From: Episyrphus balteatus | Lineage: Eukaryota; Arthropoda; Insecta; Diptera; Syrphidae | Assembly: GCF_945859705.1 (NCBI RefSeq) | Contig: NC_079136.1 | Coordinates: forward strand, 76,508,867 to 76,572,866 | Direction: 5' to 3' | Length of the DNA: 64,000 nucleotides | Shown: in pieces, positions 11,440 to 23,400 of the stretch | How positions within the stretch are numbered: the stretch's first letter is position 1 | How the letters are laid out: every line of letters begins with the position of its first letter | Made by a program: the position numbers and the translations under genes | Notes under the pieces: model-generated | The model's input: the letters and a program-made list of their open reading frames with translations, nothing else | The model's database searches: none | What the model was told of the DNA's origin: nothing

Positions 11440-11860
11440 TTATCCAACCAGTACTAAAATTCTGCTTTTCATATCTTTGATGGAAAGCATCGAAAACTTA
11501 TTAAAAAAAAAAACAATATGCTGTTCTGGGATAGAATTTACCTTTTCCAAGAGGCTTTTCACCACCACACGTGTTGCCAATGGCTCGTTACTGCTCTGTA
11601 CCGATGTACCACAATATACATCGACAGCGTAAAAATAACCATCAGCACTTGCAATCAACCAATTTTTGTAACCGGATCGCACTTGTTTGCTTCTTTTGAA
11701 CTGCTTAAATGGGTGACGTCCAAAATACTTATTCATAGATTCATCTATCGAAAGATTTTTATGAAACATAACTCACTAGAGCAATTCACCGATGAGCAAA
11801 TCAGCAAGTGGTCGTACTTTCAGCAAGTGGTCGTACTTTCAAAATCTAGAAAGAACCTGT
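11440..11860 (-). pseudogene. piggyBac transposase fragment
   Basis: The frame 11769-11440 encodes a piece of a piggyBac DDE domain: LSIDESMNKYFGRHPFKQF holds a catalytic Asp in the family's LSIDE-M-PYFGRH context, followed by GYKNWLIASADGYFYAVDVYCG. Upstream, KVRPL (family motif preceding LSIDE) is present twice through a 19-bp tandem duplication (11802-11820, 11821-11839) that shifts frame, and stops separate it from the main frame. Both the N-terminal half and the C-terminal zinc finger are absent. Confidence 0.8.
11802..11839. repeat. 19-bp tandem duplication in the piggyBac relic
   Basis: Two adjacent identical copies of cagcaagtggtcgtacttt. 19 is not a multiple of three, so the duplication breaks the reading frame. 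Confidence 0.9.
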
Positions 11861-12381
11861 ACAGCATATAACTTAGAAGTAAAATGGAACTACATCTGGG
11901 TTGTCTTCTTCGTCGAAAATATTTTCAATTGCTTCTTCGATACTAACTTTTAAAGTTGTATGGTCGCTTAGTCATTGTACTAATCTCAACCAAATCTGCA
12001 AATATTATGCGTGTTATATTAGCAATTAACACCACAACAAAATACACCCATATAATGCAATAGGACGATAACGAAAACATATAGTACCTACCAATTAACA
12101 CTTTGAACTAATAAACAATACACAAATCGGTCACCATCTAACTAAATAAATATAAAAAAAAAATGTTATTTACCTTTGAACTTGGGTCAGTTATTTATTG
12201 ATTACCAAACGAAATAAATAAAATAATTTTTTTTACGGAGTAAAAAACAGCACATTGTTTCACAAAGGAGGTATACCTATTCTTTATTCTTTGACAAAAA
12301 AAAAGAAAACTGTACAAGAAAATAACGGTATTTCAAAAACGATTTTTTTCAAAAAGTGCCTTCAGTGGTTTTAGATTCATA

Positions 12382-13280
12382 CCATAAACAAAAAATACCA
12401 AGACTGGAAACCATAAACAAAAAATACCAAGACTGGAAACTCGGCGGTCAACTGACGTTTGCCTACAAGCTGCGAGGTGTGGTGAATGTCGTGAACCTAT
12501 CGTTGTAATCGTGTCAAATGTGTGGTGAATGTCGTGAATCTATAAATGTGTGCGTGTTAACGTCATTTACCAACGTGGTGGCTTTCACATATATTCACAG
12601 ACAGCACTGTACACAAAAGGGTTTCGGGGGGAAAGACGTACGAAAGTTTCCAGTCTTGGTATTTTTTGTTTATGCTGGAAACTGAGCGGTCTAATGACGT
12701 TTGCCAACAAGCTGCGAGGTGTGGTGAATGTCGTCAATCTATCGTTGTGTTCGTGTTGGATGTGTGGTGAATGTCGTGAATCTATAAATGTGTGCGTGTT
12801 AACGTCATTTACCAACGTGGTGGCTTTCACATATATTCACAGACAACACTGTTCACAAAAGGGTTTTGGGCATAAACAAAAAATACCAAGACTGGAAACT
12901 CGGCGGTCAACTGACGTTTGCCTACAAGCTGCGAGGTGTGGTGAATGTCGTGAACTTATCGTTGTGTTCGTGTCCGATGTGTGGTGAATGTCGTGAATCT
13001 ATAAATGTGTGCGTGTTAACGTCATTTATCAACGTGGTGGCTTTCACATATATTCACAGACAGCACTGTCCACAAAAGGGTTTTGGGGGGAAAGACGTAC
13101 GAAATTTTCCAGTCTTGGTATTTTTTGTTTATGGTTTTGGGGGGAGAGACGTACGAAAGTTTCCAGTCTTGGTATTTTTTGTTTATGCTTGAAACCATCG
13201 ACAAACTATACCAAGACTGGAAACTGAGCGGTCAAATGACGTTTGCCTACAAGCTGCGAGTTGTGGTGAATCACCTACCA
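12382..13280. repeat. Array of alternating direct and inverted repeats
   Basis: About four units of roughly 220-270 bp. Each begins near ccaagactggaaactcggcgg, passes gctgcgaggtgtggtgaatg and ends with the inverse of the start (gtttccagtcttggtat); unit length and boundary copies vary. Motif cataaacaaaaaatacc bounds units in both orientations, so each unit behaves as an inverted-repeat element stacked in tandem. ORFs here are by-products of the repeat. Confidence 0.75.
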
Positions 13281-13410
13281 AGTTTGTGTGTGTTGCGTAT
13301 TTACGCACACATAGACACTTGGTGGGTAATTCACCACAGTGGTGCCTAATTGTTCAGTTAAATTTGTTGCTGCTTTGCACACTCATCCTTTCAAGCAAAC
13401 GAGTCCGACC

Positions 13411-13525
13411 TCGGTCCGAATCCTCTCCGCCTGAGTCCGACCTCGACTACGAAACGGGTCCCACGGCAGCTCAAATTAGTATGGAAATTATAATCACCGT
13501 GGAGCCGATTTTATATGTATTAGTT
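13411..13525 (+). repeat. Repeat, left copy of a distant inverted pair
   Basis: About 110 bp matching 16500-16610 in inverted orientation (shared tagtatggaaattataatcac). The pair could be the outer ends of a 3.2-kb composite element or two fragments of one family. Confidence 0.6.
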
Positions 13526-13527
13526 TT

Positions 13528-13919
13528 TTCACCACGATTTCTCCTTCGACTTTGTGTTCATACACAAACAGTTGTAAGTGTGAGAGTGAAACTCGTCTAA
13601 TCTCAGATTTAGCGTTTCCAAATGGAGCAATAATATCTGAACTCCGTTTTCTTGCCTGAAGGGGAGTTCTAGTCAATTTGAGCTACGCCCCATATTTTGA
13701 GGCTAAAAACGATTCGTGAATAGTTGGCATAACAAATTTCGTTCTCTATTGTTTACTTTAAAAGAAGAGCGAGAAAAATGTCGGACGGAAAGTACCTTCA
13801 AGCAAGAAAACGGAGTTCTGTTTGATTTCTCCATTTGGACACGCCATTTTACTCACACATAGACAATTTTTTATGTATGAACACATAATCGAAGGAGAAA
13901 CATGTGGCGAAAATTGACG
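13528..13919. mobile_element. Fold-back element, about 130-bp arms
   Basis: Left arm 13528-13660 pairs with 13785-13919: for example ctccgttttcttgc against gcaagaaaacggag, and tttctccttcga against tcgaaggagaaa. No coding capacity. Confidence 0.7.
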
Positions 13920-13976
13920 AAGGAAAGAAAAAGCGTTGAGAATAACAAAAGCGTAATTTTTTTTTTGCAAAGTCTA

Positions 13977-14184
13977 GCCGTTTTTTATTATCACTTGATC
14001 CATATAGATCATTAATTAAAATGTATTACCACAACTACATGAGATCTTGCTTTCCATCAGGATCACGAATCGTGATCTTGCTTTTCATCAGGATCACGAA
14101 TCGTGATCTTGCAAGATCTCATGTAGTTGTTGTAATACATTTTAATTAATGATCTATATGGATCAAGTGATAATAAAAAACGGC
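13977..14184. mobile_element. Fold-back MITE, 74-bp arms
   Basis: Arms 13977-14050 and 14111-14184 are near-perfect inverses (gccgttttttattatcac at the left end). The loop holds two tandem copies of an atcaggatcacgaatcgtg unit, itself containing a short palindrome. Confidence 0.85.
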
Positions 14185-14898
14185 TTCTGTCATATCGTGA
14201 GTCGTGTCTCTCTTGTTTGAATTATTATAAATAGTATTTTAACCCAAAAAAAAAGGTATGCATCGCTGAAATCATAGAGGAAGGAATACCTAGAGAGCCG
14301 ACTCGTACCCCCCTTGCCTAAAACACCCGCAAATTTAGTTTCAGATAATCTCTCTTATTTTTCTCTTGTTTTCCTATCTGTGAATACGTGTGAAAGGTAC
14401 AATTCGTTTAATACCTTCCTTTCACCAGTAGATGTCCTCACAAACTTTGAATTTAAACATGATTTTGGTTTGTACATGAACTTGAATAGCTCAAATAGCT
14501 CACTCCAGACACCCACCTTTCAATAAATATGTACAGACATTGACCTATTATATATGGACTGCTAGTTGATTCTCGTTTCCATACAAAATCTTTGAAAATG
14601 TGGTTCAATGATTACTAGCGCCTGTGGAAGAAAGTGGTAAATAGAACTCAGTTAGCGTAGCGACATCTTCCGTCAGATTGCTTGAACTACCATTTTTGTC
14701 CATAGAAACTAAGGCCATCTACATTTTTTTGCTATAAAAATCAGTAGCACCTGTCATTTTTGAAGTGTACTTTTTGACGTATTGGAAGAATTCTTTTCAA
14801 TTTCAAAAAAAGTAGGTAAATAAAAATTTTTGTGAAAAGAAAAATGTCGGTATCAAAATGAAATCATGCTGAAAAAAGGTATTATTTTCAATTTATTA

Positions 14899-15733
14899 GG
14901 TGTGTTTTTTTGTTTATCTATATAGATTTTGTGCAAAAAAACGACATCGGGATTTTTGAAATCCATGCAAACATTTGGCACCACTGTACATATACTTTGG
15001 CAGCTGTCTGTCAAAAATGTTGCTTTTGTTTTTTTTTTTATTTAAACTCCGAAGTGGGAAGGCCATTACATCCATGTTGGATGCAAACAAAAATTTTCAT
15101 ATGGCCATGGCATCCATCTTGGATTCAAAAAAATTGTTTTTTCACAAAAAACCAAAAATTATCTGTATATTCTTAGCTACATTTTAAGACCATGACCATT
15201 AACATTAGTTGCGTCGTTCTTGTGTTATAAGCGTTTGAAGGTAGCCATATTGATTTTTTTTTCGATTTTTTAAAAATCAAATGTGAAAACTTTTTTATTT
15301 TTATTTTTAATTTTTCGAAAAAACTTTGGTAATTTTATATACATATCTGTTCAACAATCTTATCAGGATCCATTTAAGACTTTTATCTGAAAAGTGCATT
15401 GAGTATATCTCGAGATATTAACATTTCAATGCAACCATGTCAAACAAATTTTTAATTATTTTTTTCTATGAGAGTTTTTTTCAAACCTCTTTTTCTCCGC
15501 TTTTTTTTTTTTGTTAATATTTTCAGATATTTTTGTATGAACACAACAAATAAAGTCCCTTGGCACTACTGTTTTTATCGAGAGAAAGTAAAATCTGGAT
15601 AATTATCTGGATTTTTCAAAAATCTATACAGATAAAGTTTTTGTTGTTTTTAACACGTAAATTGTTTTGATTTCAAAAATCTCGATGTCGTTTTTTTGCA
15701 CAAAATCTATATAGATAAACAAAAAAACACACC
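14899..15733. mobile_element. 835-bp element with about 65-bp terminal inverted repeats
   Basis: The left end ggtgtgtttttttgttta is mirrored at 15716-15733. No transposase seen. The first bases resemble those of the element at 16912-17737. Confidence 0.75.
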
Positions 15734-16499
15734 TATTAATGCTTGAAAGTTATTAAAAATTATAAATAATTCGTTCATCCTATAAAATAAATCAAAAAAT
15801 GTTCTTTTATCAATAATTTTCTATTTGTTTATTTTTCAGATGCAAATTTTGTATCACATGGAATTTGTCTTGGATGGAAGACAAATATGTACAGATTTAA
15901 AAAAAAGGTTCGTGTTTTGAATTTATTATATTATTTTTTTATGAATTAATTCCTCTACTGAGCACTTAAATTGTTTTTAATTGTTTTGAGCCCAACTCCA
16001 CAGTTGAATGTGTTGGTGCCATTTAAAATGCACGGGAAAACTACCACATATAAGCACTGTGGAGTTTTTCCTCTCATTGCAGCTTGTAGGGTGGAAGAGA
16101 AAAACCAACCGAAGTAGCGTCTCTAGGTATTCCTTCCTCTATGGCTGAAATGTTGGTTACTGTGCTTCCGCAGCAATTATATCAATTAATAATTTTTGTG
16201 TAGGAAATCATCTTCTCCTGCAGCCTGACACCACGACCACCCACGAACAACATTCAACAGAGAAAATTTGTGAGATTACATCAATTACTCCTACCGCTTG
16301 CCAGAAAATAATAACAAAAATTTTGTTTGTGAAATTTAAAAAAATAAAATAAAACAATTTCAGTAAAAAAAAAATAAGTCTTGTTCTTTTTTGGTCGCAA
16401 ATGCGAAACGTCATTCCTTTTTTTGTTCCTTTTTCTGGTAGGTTTTAGCTGTTCTGACTCGGGTACGACTTCGGCTCCGTTTTCTCAGAGTGGAGATTT

Positions 16500-16610
16500 T
16501 CACCACACCAATACATATGCAATCGGCTCCGCTGTGATTATAATTTCCATACTAATTTTAGCCGCCATAGGACCCGTTTCTTAATCGAGGTCGAGTTCGG
16601 ACTCCTTTGA
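16500..16610 (-). repeat. Repeat, right copy of a distant inverted pair
   Basis: Inverse of 13411-13525 with several mismatches. Confidence 0.6.
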
Positions 16611-17021
16611 TTAAAGGGATGTCATTTTCAATCACAGTACACATAAAAAGGTAATATATTCCGAACTGACGTTGGTCGCCAAATTGTCAAAACACACAAC
16701 TAATTTTTTAACAGTTATTTACTATTTTCGGAGACGAAACACTCAGAAAATTTGTTATTTTTCTATTTATAATTTTTTTAAATGACATTTTATAAATTAA
16801 AACAAAAACAAATTTCCTGTTTACTGCGATTGAAAAAAAAAAAATTAAAGGCCGGCCTGACAGATTGGTGCCCATTTTTTGACAAACAAATTTTGACATT
16901 TTTCGGAATATAGGTGTGTTTTTTTATTACCACCGGTCTTAACTGGACAAAAACAACGCAGTCGGGGCTAAGGAATTTACATGTTAAATGCAACAACACT
17001 TTAGTCCCTTGGGCTTAGCTG

Positions 17022-17178
17022 TTAAAGCCTGGTACGCTGCTCGCGCTAAATTTTAGCTGAGATAAAATTCCCATACAAGTTATCGATAACTTGTATGGGA
17101 TCCATTTTATCTCGGCTAAAAATTTTCGATAATTTGTATGGGAGCTAAAATTTAGCGCGAGCAGCGTACCAGGCTTAA
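17022..17178. mobile_element. Palindromic MITE, family A copy 1
   Basis: Near-perfect inverted repeat starting agcctggtacgctgctcg and ending with its inverse, with TTAA at both borders. The middle carries tatcgata palindromes. A diverged copy lies at 39671-39822. Confidence 0.8.
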
Positions 17179-17484
17179 GCCCGGAGAATTCTTTGGGCTT
17201 AACTTTTTCAACAGATTTAAATCTGTGCTACCAACTCAACTTGTTCGTAAATTGTTTAGAATGTGTTTAAAAACATCAAAACTGATGTTTGAAAGGACAA
17301 TTATTATTTTAAATATTTATTTAATAGTTAATTGAACTTTTTTTTCAAAAACACACAAGAAACCCCAAAAGCGAAAAATATAACAACTTTATATTTTGTT
17401 TGTGTCAGCTGATTTCGGAACATTTAATATGCAGTGCTGCCAAATTTTCTCGCTAAGCCCCGAGGCGTTTTTTTTGTCCAGTTA

Positions 17485-17707
17485 TACTACGTTTCCACCT
17501 ACCCTAAATCCGAGGTTTAGCTAAGTAGATTTAGCACAAATCTCGAGTTTAATTCTAAATCTCGGATTGAAATTAGGTGAAAATCTTTGATTTAGGGTAG
17601 CTGAACCCAAATCTGAGATTTAGCGAAGTAGATTTAAAATAAATCTCGAGATTTATTCTAAATCTACTTAGCTAAATCTCGGATTTAGCGTAGGTGGAAA
17701 CATAGTA
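17485..17707. mobile_element. PIF/Harbinger-type MITE with TTA target duplication
   Basis: A 223-bp element beginning tactacgtttccaccta and ending with its inverse taggtggaaacatagta, flanked by TTA (17482-17484, 17708-17710). A 3-bp TTA/TWA duplication is the established Harbinger signature. It splits the right terminal repeat of the host element, so it arrived later. Confidence 0.8.
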
Positions 17708-18022
17708 TTAAGCCCGGTGGTAATAAAAAACACACCTTATATTACCTTATTATGTGTACTGTGATTTTCAATTTGCTTTAAAAACTGTTATACTTCATAG
17801 GAAGACCTTATATCCAGTGTTTTATAGAGATCATTGGGATAACCCGATCATCCGATCAAACTTGTGTTTTCGATTCTATTTGAATTCGACTCCTCGATCG
17901 GGCATCATCATTTACTTGGATCGAAATTTCAATGCGGATTGAACTCGATCTTTAAATCAGGCTTATAAACGATGTAATAAACCCGGCTTCCGGCAACAGT
18001 TATTTATTTGTTTTGTTTATAA

Positions 18023-18900
18023 TAGAGATGCGCAAAACAGTTCCAAAGCCGGAACGAACATGGAACGGTTCTTTTTTCGGTCGGAACTAGTTCCTGGAAC
18101 TAGTTCCGCGGAACTATCAAGAATTTGAGTTTTTTTCAGGAAAATGCACCAAAAAAAGAAATAGTATGATATTGAATATTTTTTCCTTCTAGTTCCTGGA
18201 ACTAGTTCCGCGGAACTATCAAGAATTTGAGTTTTTTTTTTAGGAAAATGCACCAAAAAAAGAAATAGTATGATATTGAATATATTTTTCTTCTAGTTCC
18301 TGGAACTAGTTCCGCGGAACTATCAAGAATTTGAGTTTTTTTTAGGAAAATGCACCAAAAAAAGAAATAGTATGATATTGAATATATTTTTCTTCTAGTT
18401 CCTGGAACTAGTTCCGCGGAACTATCAAGAATTTGAGTTTTTTTTTAGGAAAATGCACCAAAATACGAAATAGTATGATAATGAATATTTTTTCCTTCTA
18501 GTTCCTGGAACTAGTTCCGCGGAACTATCAAGAATTTTTTCCTGATGGAAGACATGAAACTGGAACTATTAATGTAGTTCCATGTCCATGAGCATGATTC
18601 ATAAGAGTGTATTTGTGGTTTTGGTTTGTGAATTTTTGACGCTCAACTCGTTCGCATCCATGTGTGTTGGCTTTGGATGAGAATTCTATGACATGCGTGT
18701 GTGTATTGTGTATTTCAAACAGAGTCAGAGACATGTTCGCTTTCGTTTTGTTTCTTGTTCCTCTTCTTCTTTCTTTCTTTTGTGTGTGGCTGTGTCGGAA
18801 CGATGGAACTGTTTAAATTAATTTTGTGGAACGAGTGGAACTAGTTCCGAGTGAGGAACTAGTTCCAGGAACTATTTGGCTCCGGAACTACCCATCTCTA
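18023..18900. mobile_element. Non-autonomous hAT element with 8-bp target duplication
   Basis: 878 bp with inverted ends TAGAGATG..CATCTCTA and an exact 8-bp duplication gtttataa (18015-18022, 18901-18908), both classical hAT marks. There is no transposase. The left half is a minisatellite, the right half is unique. It ends 103 bp before the MCM8 start codon. Confidence 0.92.
18089..18537. repeat. Minisatellite, about 103-bp unit, four copies plus a partial one
   Basis: Units start at about 18089, 18191, 18295, 18397 and 18500. Each begins agttcctggaactagttcc, containing overlapping palindromes, followed by a T-run and atgcaccaaaaaaagaaata. The same GGAACTAGTTCC palindrome recurs near the right end of the element. 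Confidence 0.9.
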
Positions 18901-19003
18901 GTTTATAATTTATAAATAAAGATCAGATTATCAGATATCAATTTGATGTAAACAATCAATAATATTTACTACTAGTCTTATAATAAACTTAAAAAAAAAA
19001 AAA

Positions 19004-20411
19004 ATGCCAAACCAAAGAACTACAAACGTCCAACCACCTGTGGTAGGTTCCGAATCTCGTTTCATTCGTGGTCGTGGAAGAGGATCATGGCACAAACGAC
19101 GACCTTATTATTTTCGCACTGGCACAGGCAACAATCCTGCCGGCAAACGTTCCAAATCAAATATACCAAGTGTTTTCCCTCAAGTAACTCCAACAATATC
19201 AGGAATCTCAGATTCCTTACAAAGAAATGAATTTTTCACTGCTCCCGTTTACACTGATGATCAAAAGCTACAAATTATATCGATCATTAATCCACCTGAA
19301 TATTCAGGTTGGCGATTATATTTTCCTACTGAAACTTTTTTACTATCATCTCCTGAAGCTTGTCATATCAAAGCTTTTGAAAAACATATTCAAAAATATC
19401 CTGGCGACTATGATCTCTCCAAAATACAACAACAACAATGGTTTTATGTTTCCTCTGCTGTTCTTTTAGGAGATGATGATTTTTGTTCAATTTGGAATAC
19501 TTTTTCCAAAGATTTAACCGAAACTCCTTACAAAGTATTATCTTGTTTAGGATTAGCAATGCATTCTATTGTTTCAATTGCTTTTCAAAACTCCACAGCT
19601 AACGATAGTTTGGTTAGCTACAAAATAAGAAAATATGGTATTCCAAAAATAAATGCTAGACCTATTGGATTCTTGAGTGTTTCAAGCATTCGTAATATAT
19701 CTGAATATCTTGATAAAATGTGCGTTGTACATGGCAGCGTTAAGTCCATTCAAATTGAAGAAATAAAATCTGCTTGGGTGTCCTTTAAATGTCCACAATG
19801 TGGCCATGAGCAAGCCATTCGACAAACAAGCTATCCCACCAAGCCTTTGCGTTGTCGTATTCAATGTAATTGTAAGAGAAACTTTATAGAATTACGATCA
19901 TCGCATAATACAAAAATTGAATGTGTTCAAATGGCAACCCTACAAGAAATAGGATTGCAATTTTTAAATACACAGCCACTTCTAATAGAAGTAGAATTCC
20001 GGGAAGATTTGGTAGATCAAATTTACCCAGGTTTAGAAATAACAGTTATGGGAATTTTAAAAATGAAATCTTTAACTCAAAATGTAGATTATCAAAAAAC
20101 TACATCGAATCAAAATTATTACTTGGAAGCTATTTCATTGACAAACATTTGGCAAATGCCTCCGAATCAGAAAGATAATGAAATTATTCAAATGATAACA
20201 ATGGAACAAAATTGCCTTCGATTGTTAGTACAATCATTGGCACCGGAAATGTGTGGTTATGAAATGGTTAAATTGGCAGTATTATTGTCATTATTTGGTG
20301 GATATGGATCACAATTACATGATGAAGGTGAACTTAATGTGTTGCTTATTGGTGATCCGGGTTTGAATAAGTCTAATTTACTTAAGAAAGCTGTTGGGGT
20401 TTCGGGACGAG
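19004..20411 (+). CDS. Mcm8: Mcm8 exon 1 (N-domain, zinc finger, Walker A)
   Basis: 469 codons plus one base. Donor G|GTAAAG at 20411/20412. Encodes everything up to just past Walker A. Confidence 0.92.
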
Positions 20412-23400
20412 GTAAAGTATGATTTACAGTATTACAAATGTTATATACTCTTTATTATAATTTTCCCACATTATTCCTTTATCTAACCTTATTTCATTAA
20501 AATATTAGTTCAAAAATTATTAACGAGTATACTATAAATATTAAGGGGCAGGGTAGTGCCCAGCCAGGTTCTCTAGCAACTTTGGCACTACACCCTTATT
20601 CACATGAAACAACTCTTGGGTTTGTTGAGCTGGTAAAAACAGAACTCCTTACAAAATTTCAGCTACTTACGATGAGTAGTTTCTGAGATATAGGGCTTCG
20701 CAAAAACCGTAACTGACTCACTGATTCACTGATTCACTGACTCACAGATCATCAAAATTATAGAGAACTTCCCGCTATCGTAGAAACTTGTAATTTGGCA
20801 CGTTGATGGTCCTTGTGGGATACCTATACATAGGAAAAAATCGAAAATTTCAAATTTTAAATTCATTTTCACTAACGGCCGATTTCTTCACAGAGTCCTA
20901 GCGCTAATACCGGTCCTAGTCCTAAAGTTAGTACTCAAATCGGTACCAACTCATTTCTTGACTCAGGTACTAAGCCTTAGAACTGTCAATTTAGGACTGA
21001 GTACTAGTTAGGACTCGGTACTAGCTAGCTCCTCAAAATCAGCTAGGACCTGGTTATTATACCAATCGTTAGTACTCAAATCGGTACCAAGTGATTTCTT
21101 CACAAAAGTACTAAGCCCTAGTACTGTCAAATTGGTACCGAGTATTAGTTAGGACTCGATATTTGTTAGAACCTAAAAATCGGTAGTCTAGCGGTGAGTA
21201 CTTGAATCAAATCAATGGAATTCATATTTTTCAAGCGATATATAAAAAGAATAATTTTCATTATTTTTTTGTTTAAAGTTAGTGAAATTTTGAAAATTAA
21301 AAATTTAATATATTGCAATTTTGTTTAATTACTTAGGTGTTGTGTCGATTGATAAGTGCATTTTTAGTGATTTTAATATTTTGAAAGTTTTTTTTTTTAA
21401 TTGACCAAGAAACACGAGAATTGGACTTTTTGACCAAGCCCACATCACATTTTGGGTGTATTTTTACCAACGTCTTTATATGGTGCTTAAGAAATGCACA
21501 AGCCTTACAGTAGAGGCGATTTGCAAGACACTCGCTTCTGGCAACGAGGCTGTACATTGTACAACCAATGAAAAGACACCACCTCGAGCTCGGCTAATTT
21601 GGAGGATCACAATTTAAATATCTGTGGGAATTTCCATACTAAAAACTTCGGAGATTTAACTCCGAAGTGTATGTATATCGAATCAAAATTCCCCTGGAGA
21701 TTCACAATGGAGGCCAATTATGCAATAAAAACATAGGTACATAATAATACCAAATCACCAAATACCGCGTTTTTAACAGTTTTTTTTTTATTTACACAAT
21801 GAACATACATACGTCTATAAAAAATATTTTTTATTCGTTAAATTATTATGATTTATGGTGGTCCTTCTGACTGGCTTTCGTGGCTGCATTCATATTATTG
21901 AATGATTCCTCGGCATTTACATATGTATGGCTGATTTATTCTGCAGTCTTATTCTTGTCGATTCTTCATTCTTGACTTTTCTTCATGTATTGAATTATTA
22001 TTGCTTGCCACATTTTTAATCTTCATAACATTTTCTCACTATTCATTTTAATTATTTGCTTCTTGTTTATTATTTTTATTAAATTTTTTATTTGTTAAAT
22101 TTGAACAAATTAAAAAAAATAATATTTCAAACTTCAATAAATTCTCAAAATGACAGTTAGACCAGTTTTATACGTATTAATTCTTAGGACCTCGTTGTGA
22201 ACTTAGATCAGGTCCTATAAATGTGAAGAAATGCTCAGGTACTAACTTTTCGTTAGGACCGAGTACCAGAGCTAGTACCTGGTCTAGCTAGATCGGGTAC
22301 TAGGCTGGCTTAGGACTTATGTGAAGAAATTGGCCGTAAATGTTATCAAATTTTTTTAGACCACTTCTGACACTGGTTAACAAAATTAAACTTTTATTTT
22401 GTTGCCTGGACAAAAATATACTTTTCTGAAGGTTTTCGGTGTGCTGAACTTGAATCCGAAGCCAAAAAAAATTAATCAGCTCCTGTTTTTGAAATATTAC
22501 CGTTAGAAAATGCACTACTATGGACCTTATTCTTTTATATAAGAAAAAATTGTTTGGGCATATTTAGTACCGGTTTCTATAAGGAATATATTCCATCTTT
22601 CATACCTGTTTAAATCTTACCAAAATCTTTTTTACTTCCTGAGATATCCTCAGTTGTTTGGCATATTATATCTACTATTGACATTTTATAACGTCATTGG
22701 CCCTGTTCCATTGGAGGTGGTAGTTTACTCGTGAGTAGAAATCTAGTACAACAACTATACATCCCTATCTCCTCGAGTAGAAGATCGTGTGTTAATTGTA
22801 GTACTAGATCTACTCATGAGTAAACTACCACCTCCAATGGAACGGGGCTATTATTTCCTTTATGATATATGAAGCCAAACCTATTACTTCGTTTTCAGAT
22901 ATCTCGGGCAATAAAAAAGATATCGTCGGTGAAACCAGAAAAGTGTGTAACTCCATTTTAGCAAATTTTATAGAAGAGCAAAAAAACAAAATCGTTTTGA
23001 AGGCATTTGTATGAGTTTTCATTTTCTAATTTGCTAATAAAATAAAAACTATGAACTTTAAGGGGATTCTGTGTTTAAGGAACGGTAGATATTAGGTTTG
23101 TCTAACAGATGGCATTCAAATCTAATTTTCCGAAAATTTGGAGTTACACACTTTTCTGGTTTCACCGACGATATTGAAAAAGTTTTAAAAGTTAATGAAA
23201 GATTGAAAACAGTTATAGAAACCATTACTAAATATTCTCAAACAATTCTCCTTAAATAAAAGAATAAGGTCCGAAGTACTCAAAAAAACGTTTTTTTTTT
23301 GCATTTTCTTTTCTAAAGGTAATATTTCAAAAACGGGAGCTGACTGGTCTTTTTCTGACTTCGGATTCGAGTTCAGCATACCGAAAACCTTCAAAAAAGT

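Larger units (their letters stand above)
16912..17737. mobile_element. Inverted-repeat element with two nested MITEs
   Basis: Ends aggtgtgttttttt and its inverse at 17737. The terminal repeat runs through taccaccgg..cttaactggacaaaaa; on the right this is interrupted by the MITE at 17485-17707. A second MITE (17022-17178) occupies the middle. Confidence 0.8.

Noticed and set aside
12550..13227. ORFs of 70-145 codons in the repeat array
   Set aside because: They repeat with the array unit and overlap in several frames; no protein family recognised.
13286..13600. 104-codon ORF near 13.3 kb
   Set aside because: Runs across two unrelated repeats and has no conserved motif.
18089..18537. Regularly spaced repeats that might suggest a CRISPR array
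   Set aside because: The whole unit, not just a short repeat, is conserved; it lies within a eukaryotic hAT element.
19227..20178. ORFs in other frames inside Mcm8 exon 1
   Set aside because: Shadows of the MCM frame.
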